Shown here one piece after another: positions 13,840 through 18,902 of a stretch of DNA of 22,042 nt. The stretch comes from a virus: positions 1 to 22,042 of IMG/VR virus record IMGVR_UViG_3300032156_002402. One strand, written 5' to 3'. Both the position numbers and the translations under genes were made by a program. Numbering within the stretch: position 1 is the stretch's first letter; every line of letters begins with the position of its first letter. The notes beneath the pieces are model-generated. The model was not told the origin of the DNA. It saw only the letters and a list, made by a program, of their open reading frames with translations, and searched no databases.

Positions 13840-13913
13840 TGGAGCCGGAGGAAGGAATTAAACCCTCATCTGAAGTTTACAAAACTACCGTTCTATCGTT
13901 GAACTACACCGGC
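13840..13913 (-). tRNA. tRNA-Thr (UGU)
   Basis: Loop TTTGTAA gives TGT. Encoded CCA; discriminator T is unusual for threonine. T-loop TTTAATT has U56 rather than C56, and the D-loop AACGATA has A19 rather than G19, keeping a Watson-Crick 19-56 pair. One mismatch each in the anticodon stem (T-T) and acceptor stem (T-T). Confidence 0.85.
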
Positions 13914-13930
13914 ATAACAAAGAGCAAATT

Positions 13931-14004
13931 TGGAGCCCGGTGAGGGTACTGGCCCCTCTCCTCGACATTGGCAATGTCGCATACTACCTTTATACGAACC
14001 AGGC
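13931..14004 (-). tRNA. tRNA-Gly (GCC) with variant T-loop
   Basis: Loop TTGCCAA gives GCC; discriminator T and encoded CCA fit glycine. The T-loop GCCAGTA has G at both 54 and 58 in place of the usual T54-A58 pair, and C55. The T-stem GAGGG/CCCTC is perfect, so this is not simple decay. It abuts tRNA-Ala with no spacer. Confidence 0.85.
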
Positions 14005-14078
14005 TGGTGGACCGTACCAGAATCGCACTGGTATCTGCTGATTGCAAGTCAGCCATCCTACTATTGAACGAACAGCCC
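14005..14078 (-). tRNA. tRNA-Ala (UGC)
   Basis: Loop CTTGCAA gives TGC. Discriminator A and encoded CCA. Acceptor GGGCTGT/ACGGTCC pairs with two G-U pairs. T-loop TGCGATT (G55), D-loop AATAGTA (A18G19). Confidence 0.9.
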
Positions 14079-14085
14079 TAAACTG

Positions 14086-14172
14086 TGGTGGTGGATGATG
14101 GACTCGCACCATCGAACCCCTTTCGGAGACCTGGTTTACAGCCAGGCGGAATTGCTACTATCCCAACCCACC
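14086..14172 (-). tRNA. tRNA-Tyr (GUA)
   Basis: Loop CTGTAAA gives GTA. A 16-nt variable arm is present, as expected for bacterial tyrosine tRNA. Encoded CCA, discriminator A. T-loop TGCGAGT (G55) with D-loop AGTAGCA (A18G19). Confidence 0.93.
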
Positions 14173-14209
14173 ATAACACGTCTAATGAACTATAACATAG
14201 ACGATGTTA

Positions 14210-14713
14210 CTATAAATACTTTTCCCATAGATCGTGTATTTCACCGATCTTGATACGTATGATCTCCTTGAAACCGTGTGGCTTTCTTGGAGTTCTGATC
14301 AAATGCATATCAGCTTCTTGTGGAGTTCTGTTGTCCTTTACTCTATTGCAACCGCCGCAAGCTGATACTGTGTTCTCCCATATTGATTCGCCACCTCTTG
14401 ATTCTGGTATCACGTGATCAATAGTTATCTTTTCTTTTCTAGTCTTTTCACCGCAGTACTGACAAATGAAATTATCTCTACGATGTATGTTATTCTTAGT
14501 ATATGAAACGTAAGTGATACGTTCATAGACGACCTTTACATATTTCTTTAGACGTATAACTGCTGGAACTTTCATCTCCATGCTGGGAGAATGGATTACT
14601 TGATCATATTCTTCTTCAACGATAGCCCTGCCTGTTACAGCAGCACATACAGCTGACTTCCAATCAGTTACACCAAGAAATTCATAACTTGCATTCAATA
14701 CTAGTACCCGCAT
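14210..14713 (-). CDS. Free-standing HNH endonuclease within the tRNA array
   Basis: This 167-aa protein starts MRVLVLNASYEFLGVTDWKSAV; an upstream in-frame ATG at 14758 lies inside a tRNA gene, and GGAG lies eight bases before the chosen start. The C-terminal half carries a Cys-metal HNH fold: C84-x2-C87, the D99-H100 pair (TIDHVIPESRGG), N114 in ENTV, and C119-x2-C122-N123. This subfamily is a common stand-alone nuclease of about 165-185 aa in bacteria and phages. Flanked by tRNA-Gln upstream and tRNA-Tyr downstream, it is probably a mobile homing-type gene that settled between tRNAs, or it may nick invading phage DNA. No intron is visible around it. Confidence 0.92.
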   Translation of the reverse strand: MRVLVLNASYEFLGVTDWKSAVCAAVTGRAIVEEEYDQVIHSPSMEMKVPAVIRLKKYVKVVYERITYVSYTKNNIHRRDNFICQYCGEKTRKEKITIDHVIPESRGGESIWENTVSACGGCNRVKDNRTPQEADMHLIRTPRKPHGFKEIIRIKIGEIHDLWEKYL

Positions 14714-14729
14714 ACATGTTTCTCCTTTA

Positions 14730-14803
14730 TGGCTGAGAAGTAAGGACTTGAACCTCAACCTATTGCTCCAGAGGCAATTGTGCTACCATTACACCACTTC
14801 TCA
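14730..14803 (-). tRNA. tRNA-Gln (CUG)
   Basis: Loop CTCTGGA gives CTG; discriminator G and encoded CCA fit glutamine. T-loop TTCAAGT, D-loop with TGGTA. Its CCA end lies a few bases before the ribosome site of the HNH gene. Confidence 0.92.
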
Positions 14804-14804
14804 A

Positions 14805-14879
14805 TGGTCGGAGAGGTGAGATTCGGACTCACGTGGTCTCGGTCCCAAGCCGAGTGACTAGCCGCTAGCCTACTCTCCG
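14805..14879 (-). tRNA. tRNA-Pro (UGG)
   Basis: Loop CTTGGGA gives TGG. Encoded CCA, discriminator A. T-loop TCCGAAT (C55), D-loop AGCGGCT. The anticodon stem CTCGG/CCGAG is perfect; one base separates it from tRNA-Gln(CUG). Confidence 0.93.
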
Positions 14880-14897
14880 TTTATTTCTATTCTAATT

Positions 14898-14916
14898 TGT
14901 ATATTCGCAATATACA
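14898..14916. repeat. Inverted repeat TGTATATT-CGC-AATATACA
   Basis: A perfect 8-bp inverted repeat with a 3-base loop lies in the 51-base spacer between two tRNA genes. The same two arms, with a 16-base loop, form a hairpin in RNA unit C (12318-12349). It may be an RNA processing hairpin or a protein-binding palindrome. Confidence 0.6.
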
Positions 14917-14930
14917 CTTCTTACTCAAAT

Positions 14931-15004
14931 TGGCTGACGGACCTGGGCTCGGACCAGGGATAACAGATTCAAAGTCTGTCGTGTTACCACTACACTATCC
15001 GTCA
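14931..15004 (-). tRNA. tRNA-Gln (UUG)
   Basis: Loop CTTTGAA gives TTG. Discriminator G, encoded CCA. T-loop TCCGAGC (C55), D-loop AGTGGTA, D-stem GTGT/ACAC. T-stem CCTGG/CCAGG perfect. Confidence 0.93.
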
Positions 15005-15010
15005 ATAAAA

Positions 15011-15089
15011 TGGTGGACCCGCATACTACTGCGCCAGCTGGACGCCCATAGTATTTATTTTATTCGGTGGTTTCAGCACCATCAGGCCC
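15011..15089 (-). ncRNA. Aberrant tRNA-like RNA with encoded CCA
   Basis: In step with its neighbours, 79 nt form a 7-bp acceptor stem (GGGCCTG with CGGGTCC), discriminator A and encoded CCA. Inside, the first arm is TGGTG-CTGAAAC-CACCG, exactly an anticodon arm with GAA (Phe) and T33; there is no room for a D-arm. An A-rich linker follows, then a long hairpin (ATACTA ... TAGTAT, with GCG-T-CC-AGCT-GG-CGC) in place of the T-arm. It could be a decayed tRNA or a deliberate mimic. Confidence 0.55.
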
Positions 15090-15098
15090 ATGTAAATC

Positions 15099-15173
15099 TG
15101 GTGAACGAGGTGGGATTTGCACCCACATATCTCCTGGTTAAGAGCCAGGTGCTTTACATTTAGCTACTCGTCC
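15099..15173 (-). tRNA. tRNA-Lys (CUU)
   Basis: Loop CTCTTAA gives CTT. Encoded CCA, discriminator A. T-loop TGCAAAT (G55); the short D-loop AAATGTAA lacks the GG pair altogether. Anticodon stem CCTGG/CCAGG perfect. Confidence 0.9.
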
Positions 15174-15174
15174 C

Positions 15175-15250
15175 TGGTGCCTGTGGCGAGAATTGCACTC
15201 ACAACCTACTGGTTAAAAGCCAGTTGCTCTGCTGTTTGAGCTACACAAGC
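15175..15250 (-). tRNA. tRNA-Lys (UUU)
   Basis: Loop CTTTTAA gives TTT. Encoded CCA, discriminator A. T-loop TGCAATT (G55); D-arm GCTC/GAGC with loop AAACAGCA (A18G19). One base separates it from tRNA-Lys(CUU). Confidence 0.92.
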
Positions 15251-15256
15251 AAAATC

Positions 15257-15330
15257 TGGAAGCCGTGATCGGTATTGCACCGATGTACACCGTTTTGCAG
15301 ACGGTTACCTATCTACTCGGTCACACGGCC
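15257..15330 (-). tRNA. tRNA-Cys (GCA)
   Basis: Loop CTGCAAA gives GCA; discriminator T is the cysteine identity base; CCA encoded. T-loop TGCAATA (G55), D-loop AGTAGAT (A18G19). Acceptor GGCCGTG/CACGGCT. Confidence 0.93.
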
Positions 15331-15336
15331 AAAAAA

Positions 15337-15410
15337 TGGTAGCGGGTCCTGGAATTGCACCAGGGTCCTGACCTTATGAGAGTCATGACTTGCTACTTGT
15401 CCAACCCGCC
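15337..15410 (-). tRNA. tRNA-Met (CAU), second copy, elongator-type or Ile2
   Basis: Loop CTCATAA gives CAT; anticodon stem TGACT/GGTCA. Encoded CCA, discriminator A. T-loop TGCAATT (G55), D-loop AGTAGCA (A18G19). It has no initiator features. As there are two CAU tRNAs, one may be an AUA-reading isoleucine tRNA. Confidence 0.9.
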
Positions 15411-15414
15411 CGTT

Positions 15415-15488
15415 TGGCAGGGGATAAAGGAGTTGAACCTTTACCTGAGGTTTTGGAGACCTCCGTGCTGCCTTAACACTTATCCCCT
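15415..15488 (-). tRNA. tRNA-Trp (CCA)
   Basis: Loop CTCCAAA gives CCA, reading UGG. Discriminator G fits tryptophan; the 3' CCA is encoded. Standard T-loop TTCAACT and D-loop with AGGCA. Anticodon stem GAGGT/ACCTC perfect. Confidence 0.94.
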
Positions 15489-15490
15489 AT

Positions 15491-15576
15491 TGGCGGAAGG
15501 TGGTAGAGTTGAACTACCAAGCCTGTTACAGCTCTAGTTTTCAAGACTAGTGAGCTCGCCCATGCTCAGACCTTCC
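15491..15576 (-). tRNA. tRNA-Ser (UGA)
   Basis: Loop CTTGAAA gives TGA. A 15-nt variable arm and discriminator G are as expected for serine. T-loop TTCAACT standard, GG in the D-loop. Encoded CCA. Confidence 0.94.
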
Positions 15577-15577
15577 G

Positions 15578-15665
15578 TGGCGGAGATGGCAGGATTTGAA
15601 CCTACGGGGCTGTTACACCCAACGCCTTAGCAGAGCGCCGCTTTAAACCGCTCAGCCACATCTCC
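15578..15665 (-). tRNA. tRNA-Ser (GCU)
   Basis: Loop CTGCTAA gives GCT. A long variable arm (GGG...CCC) and discriminator G are present, CCA encoded, T-loop TTCAAAT. The RNase P RNA lies six bases upstream of its 5' end. Confidence 0.93.
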
Positions 15666-15671
15666 GTTTTA

Positions 15672-15928
15672 GTGAACTGTAAGCCGGATTCTGTATTTGG
15701 TAATCATCTATCTAAGCTCCCGACCCGATACTATTGATCGAGCAAATCAGTATCTGTTTGGGATTGCTCCATGCAGAGATTGGCCGTTTCACGTTACTCG
15801 TCTCTGTTCCTCTGATCCTCACTGCTGAAAGTGGGCAGGTTTATTGGACCTGCTGCACTGCTCTATGGAGTCCGGACTTTCCTCAAGAGATCTCTCTCCA
15901 CGAGAGATTCTTGCGATTACCTGTTCAC
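15672..15928 (-). ncRNA. rnpB: RNase P RNA, compact, phage-encoded
   Basis: On the minus strand this 257-nt element shows the signature blocks of bacterial RNase P RNA, the catalytic RNA that cuts tRNA 5' leaders. P1 is GTGAAC/GTTCAC and P2 is GGTAATC/GATTACC. A P3 hairpin ATCTCTC/GAGAGAGAT comes next, then the P4 5' core GAGGAAAGTCCGGACTCC, the hairpin GCAGGT/ACCTGC, and AACAGAGACGAG with GTGAAACGG. GGAGCAATCCCAAACAG, a GGGT motif (CCA contact) and the 3' core ACAGAATCCGGCTTAC complete it. Typical bacterial forms are 350-400 nt. The missing length falls mainly in the specificity region (P12-P14), whose job is to grip the tRNA elbow. It sits between tRNA-Asp and tRNA-Ser with five- and six-base spacers. 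The protein subunit is not in this window and may be host-supplied. Confidence 0.95.
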
Positions 15929-15933
15929 CAATT

Positions 15934-16007
15934 TGGCAGTCCATAGGGGAATTAAACCCCTGCTTTAAGCGTGACAAGCTTACGTGCTATCACTACACCA
16001 ATGGACT
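15934..16007 (-). tRNA. tRNA-Asp (GUC)
   Basis: Loop TTGTCAC gives GTC; discriminator G and encoded CCA fit aspartate. T-loop TTTAATT has U56, and D-loop AGTGATA has A19, preserving the 19-56 pair as in tRNA-Thr. D-stem GTGT/GCAC. Confidence 0.92.
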
Positions 16008-16024
16008 ATATCAAAGAACAATTA

Positions 16025-16098
16025 TGGTAGGGCTAGGCGGTACTGACCCGCCGCTCTCAGGCTGAAAACCTGATGTGCTGCCTTTACACAATAGCCCC
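16025..16098 (-). tRNA. tRNA-Glu (UUC)
   Basis: Loop TTTTCAG gives TTC. Encoded CCA; discriminator A (G is usual). T-loop GTCAGTA has G at 54 and 58, as in tRNA-Gly(GCC). T-stem GGCGG/CCGCC is perfect. This is the first tRNA transcribed in the array. Confidence 0.9.
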
Positions 16099-16111
16099 AA
16101 TAAACACGAAA

Positions 16112-16190
16112 AAGACCGCCTTTTCACCTGCAGAATATCCGTTTTTTCTATCTGTTTCGGAGTTTCTGCTTAGCGAATTGATTCGGTCTT
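16112..16190 (-). other. Nested stem structure between 43-aa gene and first tRNA
   Basis: AAGACCG (16112) pairs with CGGTCTT (16184) and, inside, GCAGAA (16130) with TTCTGC (16164). Read on the minus strand the structure ends in CGGTCTTTTT, so it resembles an attenuator or terminator with an unusually large loop. It overlaps the last codons of the 43-aa gene, and so could link its translation to read-through into the tRNA array. Confidence 0.4.
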
Positions 16191-16301
16191 ATTTATATAC
16201 TGAGCAGCATCTCCTGTCACTGGACAGAGTGATACGGATAACGTCGGTTGTTTACCGGCGCTTTCCTTAAACCACATATGTCTCCCTAGTGACAAGAACA
16301 T
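16170..16301 (-). CDS. 43-aa leader gene ahead of the tRNA array
   Basis: A 43-residue frame, MFLSLGRHMWFKESAGKQPT...YINKTESIR, is preceded by AAGGAG five bases before the ATG, within a leader (AAGGAGTAGTTATG) identical to that of the 49-aa gene inside the array. The promoter at 16361-16389 lies just upstream. The product shows no known domain. Its last codons fall inside the nested stem at 16112-16190, an arrangement typical of leader peptides that control downstream transcription, but this is inference; it may be an ordinary small phage protein. Confidence 0.65.
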   Translation of the reverse strand: MFLSLGRHMWFKESAGKQPTLSVSLCPVTGDAAQYINKTESIR

Positions 16302-16360
16302 AACTACTCCTTATTTGTGCTACCTTAGATATATAGTAAATCGTTTATCTTGAGGATGTT

Positions 16361-16389
16361 ATCTTACCATAATAAATAGGGCTTGTAAA
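16361..16389 (-). promoter_or_regulatory. Sigma70-like promoter for the tRNA/RNase P array
   Basis: TTTACA, 17 bases, TAAGAT, with TGG before the -10 box on the minus strand. Transcription would start near 16353 and run through the 43-aa gene into the array. The -10 box is weaker than in the two promoters at 18060 and 19463. The rest of 16302-16404 shows no gene. Confidence 0.65.
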
Positions 16390-16404
16390 CATTTATTTTT
16401 TCTT

Positions 16405-16737
16405 TTAATCGTTTATTATTTCTTCCTTATTAACATCGATGACGAAGTGCCCGTTATCACTGTTGTCTCCATCACGCCGATCTTTGCCGAGGTAAAGGCT
16501 ACTTTCAACAATCTCCATGCCTTTCGTGTAGTCTCTTATGAAATCTACCATGACAGTATTCGGTTCTAACCTAGCTATTGGATCCGATATCTTTGACTTC
16601 CTCTTTGCTATTTTTTCTTTGAGCCGCTTTAGATAGTTTAAAGCTTCTCTAGCAAATGATACACCTCCCCAGTGATGAAATAAAGCTACACTTTCTTCGC
16701 TACCATCTTTGAAGCTTATACTGGCTCTATCACCCAT
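16405..16737 (-). CDS. Hypothetical protein, MGDRASISF family of phages
   Basis: This 110-aa product starts MGDRASISFKDGSEESVALFHHWGG. The frame is open to 16761, but GGGAGG sits just before the ATG at 16737. The N-terminus (D-R-A-S-I-S-F followed by LF-H-H-WGG) is a pattern I associate with small uncharacterised phage proteins. A lysine/arginine-rich helix and an aspartate-rich C-terminus follow. The start overlaps the ligase stop by eight bases (ATGGGTGA), so translation is coupled to the ligase. No function can be given. Confidence 0.75.
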   Translation of the reverse strand: MGDRASISFKDGSEESVALFHHWGGVSFAREALNYLKRLKEKIAKRKSKISDPIARLEPNTVMVDFIRDYTKGMEIVESSLYLGKDRRDGDNSDNGHFVIDVNKEEIIND

Positions 16738-18037
16738 TTTTCCCTCCCTTTTTGTTTGCATTTAGAATTTTATCTTTCATGCTTACTGTTGTTACATCAT
16801 CTTTATCTTCTCTTGTTCTTATGAATACTGGGAATCTTAAGCTACCATCTTTTGTTACTTCCTGACATTCTACTTCTATTATCTTACCTTTCATAGCTTC
16901 TCTGTTTTCCCAGAATTCTTTCCTTTGTTTATCCTTAAAACCTCCGCCTACTTTTACTTTTTTGCCTTCAAAGTCACATATGAAAGCACCTAATATACCT
17001 GAATATTTACCATCACCTATTTCAACATCAACGATCCTTACGTCATATGTTTCAACCGGCTTCCATTTCAGCCACGCCTTGCTTCTTCCGAAAGGATACA
17101 TCGATCCGAGGTGCTTTAGAACTACACCTTCAAATCCTTCTTTCAATAATTTCTTATATATTTCTTTAGCTTCATCTATGGTCTTAAATTCATACCAAGG
17201 AGTTAACTTGATGTTGTCAAGATTGTGGCCGCCAAGCAATTCTTTAACATCAAAGAATTTCTTCATAGCTACTTTTCTTTCATCAAGCTTCTTTGTTATC
17301 TGAGTTCCAAATTCCTCCATAGAGATCATATCAAATATGTAATAGCACATTTTTGTGCTGTTTACTTTTGTTTGTGTATGCATTATGCTTGTCGAATCAT
17401 TCCAGTCGGTGGCATACATCTCGCCATCGAACATTACATTGCTGAAATCATTCATTTTGCAAACATCTGCAAGTTGTTCTTTTATCAGTTCTGTATTGTA
17501 GATCGGCTTGTTATTTCTTGAAACGATGCTTACATTATAGTGATGGTCTACAAAAGCTATTGCTCGGCCGCCATCATATTTCGGTTCAGCAACCCATTGA
17601 CCCGGAAGCATTCCTTCATCATACTTTTCGCAAAGGCCGATCTCAAAAACAGGTATCAGACCTTTGTAAATCTTATTGATTGTTGTTACTGCGGCTCCGC
17701 AATTCATATCCTTCTTGAACATTTTAACAAGCCACTTTCTGGCTACAGGATCTGAAGTTAAAAGTGTTTTCCGAAGCATGTCTTTTGCTGAATTTCCTAC
17801 GTACGTTTTATCAAGCAACTTATCACGGAGAGCCAGAAGTTCTTTATAGGTAGGAACGTCCTTCCTATAATCCTGATAATCATCGAATTCCGAACAATTA
17901 TAATTGTAAAACGGATTCAATGCTGTTGCGAAAGCGAACTTTAACTCTTCTGATTCTTCCTTTACTAAAATCTCTTCCTTTACATTCCGGCTAGAATTCT
18001 GTTCTAACCTTTCCAAAACCTCAATAACCCGTTTCAT
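16730..18037 (-). CDS. ATP-dependent DNA ligase
   Basis: This 435-aa enzyme seals nicks in DNA through an enzyme-AMP intermediate. Motif I is EPKYDGGR with the adenylated lysine at 153. Motif III is FDGEMY at 203-208, motif IV EGVVLK at 303-308 and motif V WLKWKP at 322-327. The C-terminal OB domain follows (VEIGDGKYSGILGAFICDFEGKKVKVGGGF ... IIEVECQEVTKDGSLRFPVFIRTREDK). The N-terminal 130 residues are helical, as in T4-type and other phage ligases, and match a DNA-binding lobe. Length is between the T7 (359 aa) and T4 (487 aa) enzymes. AAAGGAGG lies before the ATG, and a near-consensus promoter starts 23 bases upstream of it, giving a very short leader. It likely serves phage replication and repair. 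Confidence 0.95.
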   Translation of the reverse strand: MKRVIEVLERLEQNSSRNVKEEILVKEESEELKFAFATALNPFYNYNCSEFDDYQDYRKDVPTYKELLALRDKLLDKTYVGNSAKDMLRKTLLTSDPVARKWLVKMFKKDMNCGAAVTTINKIYKGLIPVFEIGLCEKYDEGMLPGQWVAEPKYDGGRAIAFVDHHYNVSIVSRNNKPIYNTELIKEQLADVCKMNDFSNVMFDGEMYATDWNDSTSIMHTQTKVNSTKMCYYIFDMISMEEFGTQITKKLDERKVAMKKFFDVKELLGGHNLDNIKLTPWYEFKTIDEAKEIYKKLLKEGFEGVVLKHLGSMYPFGRSKAWLKWKPVETYDVRIVDVEIGDGKYSGILGAFICDFEGKKVKVGGGFKDKQRKEFWENREAMKGKIIEVECQEVTKDGSLRFPVFIRTREDKDDVTTVSMKDKILNANKKGGKNG

Positions 18038-18059
18038 ACCCCCTCCTTTGTTATAATAT

Positions 18060-18088
18060 ATTATACCACGGATTCTGAGATTTGTAAA
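18060..18088 (-). promoter_or_regulatory. Sigma70-like promoter for ligase operon
   Basis: TTTACA, 17 bases, TATAAT preceded by TGG (extended -10) on the minus strand: perfect -10 and five of six at -35. The predicted start is about 15 bases from the ligase ATG. It shares CCGTGGTAT with the promoter at 12691. Confidence 0.85.
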
Positions 18089-18094
18089 CTTTTA

Positions 18095-18892
18095 TTAACC
18101 GCTCCAGGACATGTAATAATCGTCTTTATCTTTCTGACTCAATACATATTCAATCGTTTCTTTTACAACTTCGAGGGCTTCGATATACCACTTGAAGCTG
18201 TTTTTGCTTTCATATATAACATATATCGCAGGCGTCTTACCTATTATATTACGTGTCCCTTTTACGAAGCCGAGACATTTCCTTCCCTTTGGATAAAAGT
18301 CACCTTCTCTGCAAGAATATCCGCCGTCAAATGCATGCGGCTTTTCTTGTTGTTTTTGAAATACCTTTAGTGCTTCTTTTTCGTCTTTTGCATAGTCTGT
18401 AGTGTCGGGCGTAAATATATTTTGAGCTTCTACACAGAAGACATCGTAGTCTTTATTCTTTATCTTACCAAATGCATCAAGACATGCATCAACTCTTTTG
18501 AGAGCTTCTTCCCAGTCTGGTCTGAATTCATATTGTTCTTTTTGATAGTCAAAGATATAATATAGATCTCCTATATCAAGGCGTTCAAGCACTCGATTAA
18601 TGCCTCCATCGTTATATGAAGATCTAAAATATCCTATCTTGAAAAGATGCTTGGGATGTTTCTTTGAGTTTTTCTCTATCTTCGCCCGAGTCGGTGCAGA
18701 TCCATACTTGCCGAGCTTTAAGCTTTTTGATAGCTCGTCACACTTTTTGCTTGCTTCATCTCTTTCCTGTTTTGACATCGCTTCCCACTTCTTGTTTCCC
18801 CAGATTTTAGAACTGCCAGCTTCATACAGATCTTCAAGCTTTTTTGCTGCCTTAAGATCTTTGCACCTCTCTACATAAATATCTAAGCCCAT
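18095..18892 (-). CDS. Hypothetical protein, MGLDIYV-type phage protein
   Basis: This 265-aa protein has a strong ribosome site (AAGGAGG) six bases before the ATG. The N-terminus MGLDIYVERCKDLK, followed by a central IGYFRSSYNDGGINRVLE and acidic/aromatic stretches, is of a kind seen in uncharacterised phage and bacterial proteins that start MGLDIY; no function is known to me. It is highly charged, soluble and lacks membrane segments. The C-terminal third has several Tyr/Lys-rich segments and ends YYMSWSG. It lies ten bases downstream of the 62-aa Cys-rich gene in the same operon, and the ligase promoter begins after its stop. Confidence 0.75.
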   Translation of the reverse strand: MGLDIYVERCKDLKAAKKLEDLYEAGSSKIWGNKKWEAMSKQERDEASKKCDELSKSLKLGKYGSAPTRAKIEKNSKKHPKHLFKIGYFRSSYNDGGINRVLERLDIGDLYYIFDYQKEQYEFRPDWEEALKRVDACLDAFGKIKNKDYDVFCVEAQNIFTPDTTDYAKDEKEALKVFQKQQEKPHAFDGGYSCREGDFYPKGRKCLGFVKGTRNIIGKTPAIYVIYESKNSFKWYIEALEVVKETIEYVLSQKDKDDYYMSWSG

Positions 18893-18902
18893 CTTATCCT
18901 CC

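Noticed and set aside
14086-14803. An intron-split tRNA around the HNH gene
   Set aside because: Both flanking tRNAs are complete, with intact arms and CCA ends, so no intron is needed.
12503-16065. Many open frames of 60-155 codons across the tRNA region on both strands
   Set aside because: They run straight through well-supported tRNA and RNase P RNA genes and lack ribosome sites; their products resemble translated tRNA sequence.
16099-16300. A tmRNA or SRP RNA in the gap upstream of the array
   Set aside because: There is no alanine acceptor pair, tag frame or SRP core motif; a coupled small gene and a nested stem explain the region better.
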